Source: Deltaproteobacteria bacterium (GTDB lineage Bacteria; Desulfobacterota; Deferrimicrobia; Deferrimicrobiales; Deferrimicrobiaceae). From it: 7,431 bases of DNA. The stretch covers positions 1-7,431 of the forward strand of contig JANXPS010000175.1 in assembly GCA_025357175.1 (NCBI GenBank), written 5' to 3'. The first letter of the stretch is position 1. Each line of letters opens with the position of its first letter. Below the pieces are notes generated by a model. The model saw nothing but the letters and a program-made list of their open reading frames with translations, was not told the origin of the DNA and made no database searches. This document shows, piece after piece, positions 6,705 through 7,431 of the stretch. The translations under genes and the position numbers were made by a program.

Positions 6705-7431
6705 ATGGTCTCCCTCGCCCCCGAATGCTATCCCTGTTTCTTCAGGCAGGCCGACCTGGCCGCCAGAGCCCACGGCGCGGCCGAACCGCTGCGGCTTGCG
6801 CTGGCCGAAAAGGTCGCCGCAGGGCTCCACGCCATGTCGCGCGACCTGACGCCCGCGGCGCTTGCCTCCGGCCTGCAAGCGGTCGTTCGGGAAACGCTCG
6901 GAACCGACGACCCGTTTCGCGCCCTCAAGATGCGCGAGCTGGCGCGTTTTCCCGAGACATCCGAATCCGCCCAAGCGTTCGTCTCCTCGTCGTCCGACCC
7001 CCTCTCCGTCGCGATCGGCCTCTCCGCGCTCGCCAACATCATGGATTCCGGCATCATCGAGGAATCGCAAAAGGACCGCGAGATCGCCCGCATCCGGGAG
7101 ATGGCCACGGCATTCGTCCTTCCCGAAACGCTTCGCGAGCGGATCGGCCGCGCCCGCTCGGTGGTCGTCCTGCTCGACAACGCGGGCGAGGCGGCCTTCG
7201 ACGTGCCGCTTCTCGCGTGGCTGCAGCGCGCCGGGAAGCAGCTCCTGATCGTCGCCAAGGGAGGGGCGGTCATCGACGACCTGACGTACGACGAGGCGCA
7301 GTCGATCGGGCTTCAGCAGTACGGCGAACTGGTTTCCAACGGCAACCGGGCGATCGGCACCGAACTCGACCTTTGTCCCGCCGCGGTTCGCGACCGGATC
7401 CGGGCCGCGGAGCTGGTGCTGTCCAAGGGCC
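6705..7431 (+). CDS. DUF89/ARMT1-like metal-dependent phosphatase, 3' partial
   Basis: Start of a DUF89 (damage-control phosphatase, ARMT1-like) protein; 242 complete codons are visible before the window ends, of roughly 290 expected. Family features: N-terminal ECYPC (7-11) with two cysteines, DPFRALK (69-75), the signature LLDNAGE with Asp158-Asn159, AVIDDLTYDEA (188-198), SNGNRAIGTELD (211-222) and LVLSKG at the edge, where the family continues QGN. Asp-Asn corresponds to Asp254/Asn255, which are needed for Mg-dependent phosphatase activity in yeast YMR027W. Published work on DUF89 assigns nucleotide substrates to subfamily I. It follows purE after 8 nt with no clear Shine-Dalgarno sequence, so coupled expression with the purine genes is likely. 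An in-frame GTG at 6702 is an alternative start. Family membership is strong; the substrate is inferred from context only. Confidence 0.88.
   Translation, partial: MVSLAPECYPCFFRQADLAARAHGAAEPLRLALAEKVAAGLHAMSRDLTPAALASGLQAVVRETLGTDDPFRALKMRELARFPETSESAQAFVSSSSDPLSVAIGLSALANIMDSGIIEESQKDREIARIREMATAFVLPETLRERIGRARSVVVLLDNAGEAAFDVPLLAWLQRAGKQLLIVAKGGAVIDDLTYDEAQSIGLQQYGELVSNGNRAIGTELDLCPAAVRDRIRAAELVLSKG

Overview
The window is a dense, single-strand run of genes from a Gram-negative (diderm) bacterium with high G+C; I estimate about two thirds G+C by eye, not computed. All real genes are on the + strand. The MlaEFD lipid-transport genes imply an outer membrane. The style of the proteins, especially the long MlaD, suggests a deltaproteobacterial lineage in the broad sense (Desulfuromonadota-like), but that is inference from memory and not a placement.

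Region 1 (1-3061) is an Mla-type ABC transporter module: the permease mlaE (5' end cut off by the window), the ATPase mlaF, and mlaD, with almost no space between them. MlaD is 522 residues, nearly three times the length of the short E. coli form. After its membrane anchor and MCE domain it has a long helical, heptad-patterned segment. It ends in about 180 residues of alternating hydrophobic strands that look like an outer-membrane beta-barrel. No mlaC, mlaB or mlaA follows. This fits a one-protein bridge across the periplasm rather than the shuttle design of E. coli.

Region 2 (3103-6696) is a purine biosynthesis block: purH (last two steps to IMP), purD (GAR synthetase) and purE (N5-CAIR mutase). 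purE starts 2 nt after purD ends. purH and purD are separated by 256 nt, most of it a G+C-rich, strongly self-complementary element (about 4663-4868) that looks like a non-coding dispersed repeat. Its left end abuts the purH stop codon. purD then has its own near-perfect Shine-Dalgarno sequence.

Region 3 (6705-7431) begins a DUF89/ARMT1-like metal-dependent phosphatase 8 nt after purE; it runs off the right end. DUF89 subfamily I enzymes are known to act on nucleotides as metabolite damage-control phosphatases, so a place directly behind purine genes is functionally suggestive.

I see no tRNA, rRNA, CRISPR array, insertion sequence with a transposase, prophage or defence genes. All families are known. 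The points most worth a second look are the barrel-tailed MlaD, the foldback element between purH and purD, and the purine-linked DUF89 phosphatase.
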